Source: CAYRCJ01 sp964422785 (lineage in GTDB: Bacteria > Patescibacteriota > Minisyncoccia > UBA11713 > 2-01-FULL-45-33). Taken from it: a stretch of 10,225 nucleotides of DNA. A program made the position numbers and the translations under genes. Within the stretch, counting starts at the first letter, position 1, and every line of letters starts with the position of its first letter. The DNA is taken from the NCBI GenBank assembly GCA_964422785.1, contig CAYRCJ010000029.1:1-10225 (forward strand), given 5' to 3'. The notes beneath the pieces were generated by a model. It did not search any database and was not told the DNA's origin. It was given only the letters and a program-made list of their open reading frames with translations. Below are positions 9,911-10,225 of this stretch, one piece after another.

Positions 9911-10225
9911 ATGAACGGAGAGAAAAAAAATAAAGCCAGATATTCAATATTGATGCCTCCGCCGAATCTTACCGGAGAACCGCATGTTGGGCATATTATG
10001 CAACATCTTATATTGGACGCGTTGGCTCGGTTTAAAAGAACGCGAGGGTTTGATGTATTGCTTCTTCCGGGCGTAGACCACGCCGGCATACAATTTGAAG
10101 GAACCCTAAATAAATTATTGGCGAAAGAAAATCTTTCAAAAGAAAAACTCGGAAGAGAGGAATGGCTCAAACGCGCCTGGAAATTTAAAGATGAAATATA
10201 TAAATCTTTCCACAACACCTGGAAA
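9911..10225 (+). CDS. valS: valyl-tRNA synthetase, N-terminal part (runs off the window)
   Basis: The first 105 codons are present with no stop. The class Ia signature appears as MPPPNLTGEPHVGH (15-28) with the HIGH-type motif HVGH (25-28), then LLLPGVDHAGIQ (55-66) and LGREEWLKRAWKFKDE (82-97), the pattern of ValS. The enzyme charges tRNA-Val with valine. In E. coli-type ValS about 40 residues precede the PPPNVTG motif; here only 15 do. An in-frame TAA at 9881-9883 with no start codon between it and 9911 shows that the short N-terminus is genuine unless a non-standard start is used. No SD precedes the ATG. The editing domain, KMSKS and anticodon-binding domain lie outside the window. Confidence 0.93.
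   Translation, partial: MNGEKKNKARYSILMPPPNLTGEPHVGHIMQHLILDALARFKRTRGFDVLLLPGVDHAGIQFEGTLNKLLAKENLSKEKLGREEWLKRAWKFKDEIYKSFHNTWK

Noticed and set aside
9536..10218. Long minus-strand open frames opposite tsaD and valS
   Set aside because: They lie opposite highly conserved coding sequence and show no protein-like motifs; they are shadows of the real genes.

Overview
The window looks like chromosome from a small-genome bacterium, most likely a Candidate Phyla Radiation / Patescibacteria (Parcubacteria-type) lineage. This is inference from several traits together: tight packing, several genes that apparently start at or next to their transcription start without a Shine-Dalgarno (SD) sequence, a TsaD with an extra internal segment, a ValS without the usual N-terminal lead-in, shortened versions of common enzymes, no encoded CCA on the tRNAs, and scattered housekeeping genes with little operon logic. 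TGA is used as a normal stop (6295-6297 and 3702-3704), which argues against the code-25 lineages (Gracilibacteria/Absconditabacteria). No transposase, integrase, phage gene or CRISPR array is present.

Layout. Positions 1-2459 all read on the minus strand. From its upstream end the order is: a tRNA-Val with an abnormal anticodon loop, an RluA-family pseudouridine synthase starting 7 nt after that tRNA, a 141-nt highly structured element, ribosomal protein L19, a short UDP-sugar-dehydrogenase-like protein, a terminator, then a second promoter feeding tRNA-Leu and a tRNA-Val cut by the window edge. Positions 2516-3685 carry a stand-alone PstS-like phosphate-binding lipoprotein on the plus strand. 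Positions 3702-5033 carry, on the minus strand, an unusual fusion of a CoaB-like domain and a class II aldolase/adducin-like domain, behind a promoter whose spacer holds an inverted repeat. A hypothetical protein follows at 5095-5595 (+). Then come a two-gene minus operon (histidine phosphatase, UlaG-like metallo-beta-lactamase-fold hydrolase) and a divergent PhyH-type Fe(II)/2-oxoglutarate oxygenase, with back-to-back promoters that overlap at the -35 hexamer. Next is tRNA-Glu(TTC), whose last 20 bases are repeated 131 bp downstream around a hairpin-rich insert, then a GspG-like pseudopilin (-). The window ends with tsaD and the start of valS (+).

Functional picture. Translation is the main theme: four tRNAs, L19, a pseudouridine synthase, TsaD (tRNA t6A37 synthesis) and ValS. 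The envelope is represented by the pseudopilin, PstS and possibly the nucleotide-sugar enzyme. Small-molecule enzymes (phosphatase, MBL hydrolase, PhyH, CoaB-aldolase fusion) have no pathway context here.

The most notable structures are non-coding: the 141-nt three-way-junction element with a perfect -10 box at its edge; a family of four terminators sharing a CCGA-N2-GC-N2-TCGG core; the duplicated tRNA-Glu 3' end; the overlapping -35 elements; and a recurring arrangement of a -10 box 6-8 nt before an ATG.
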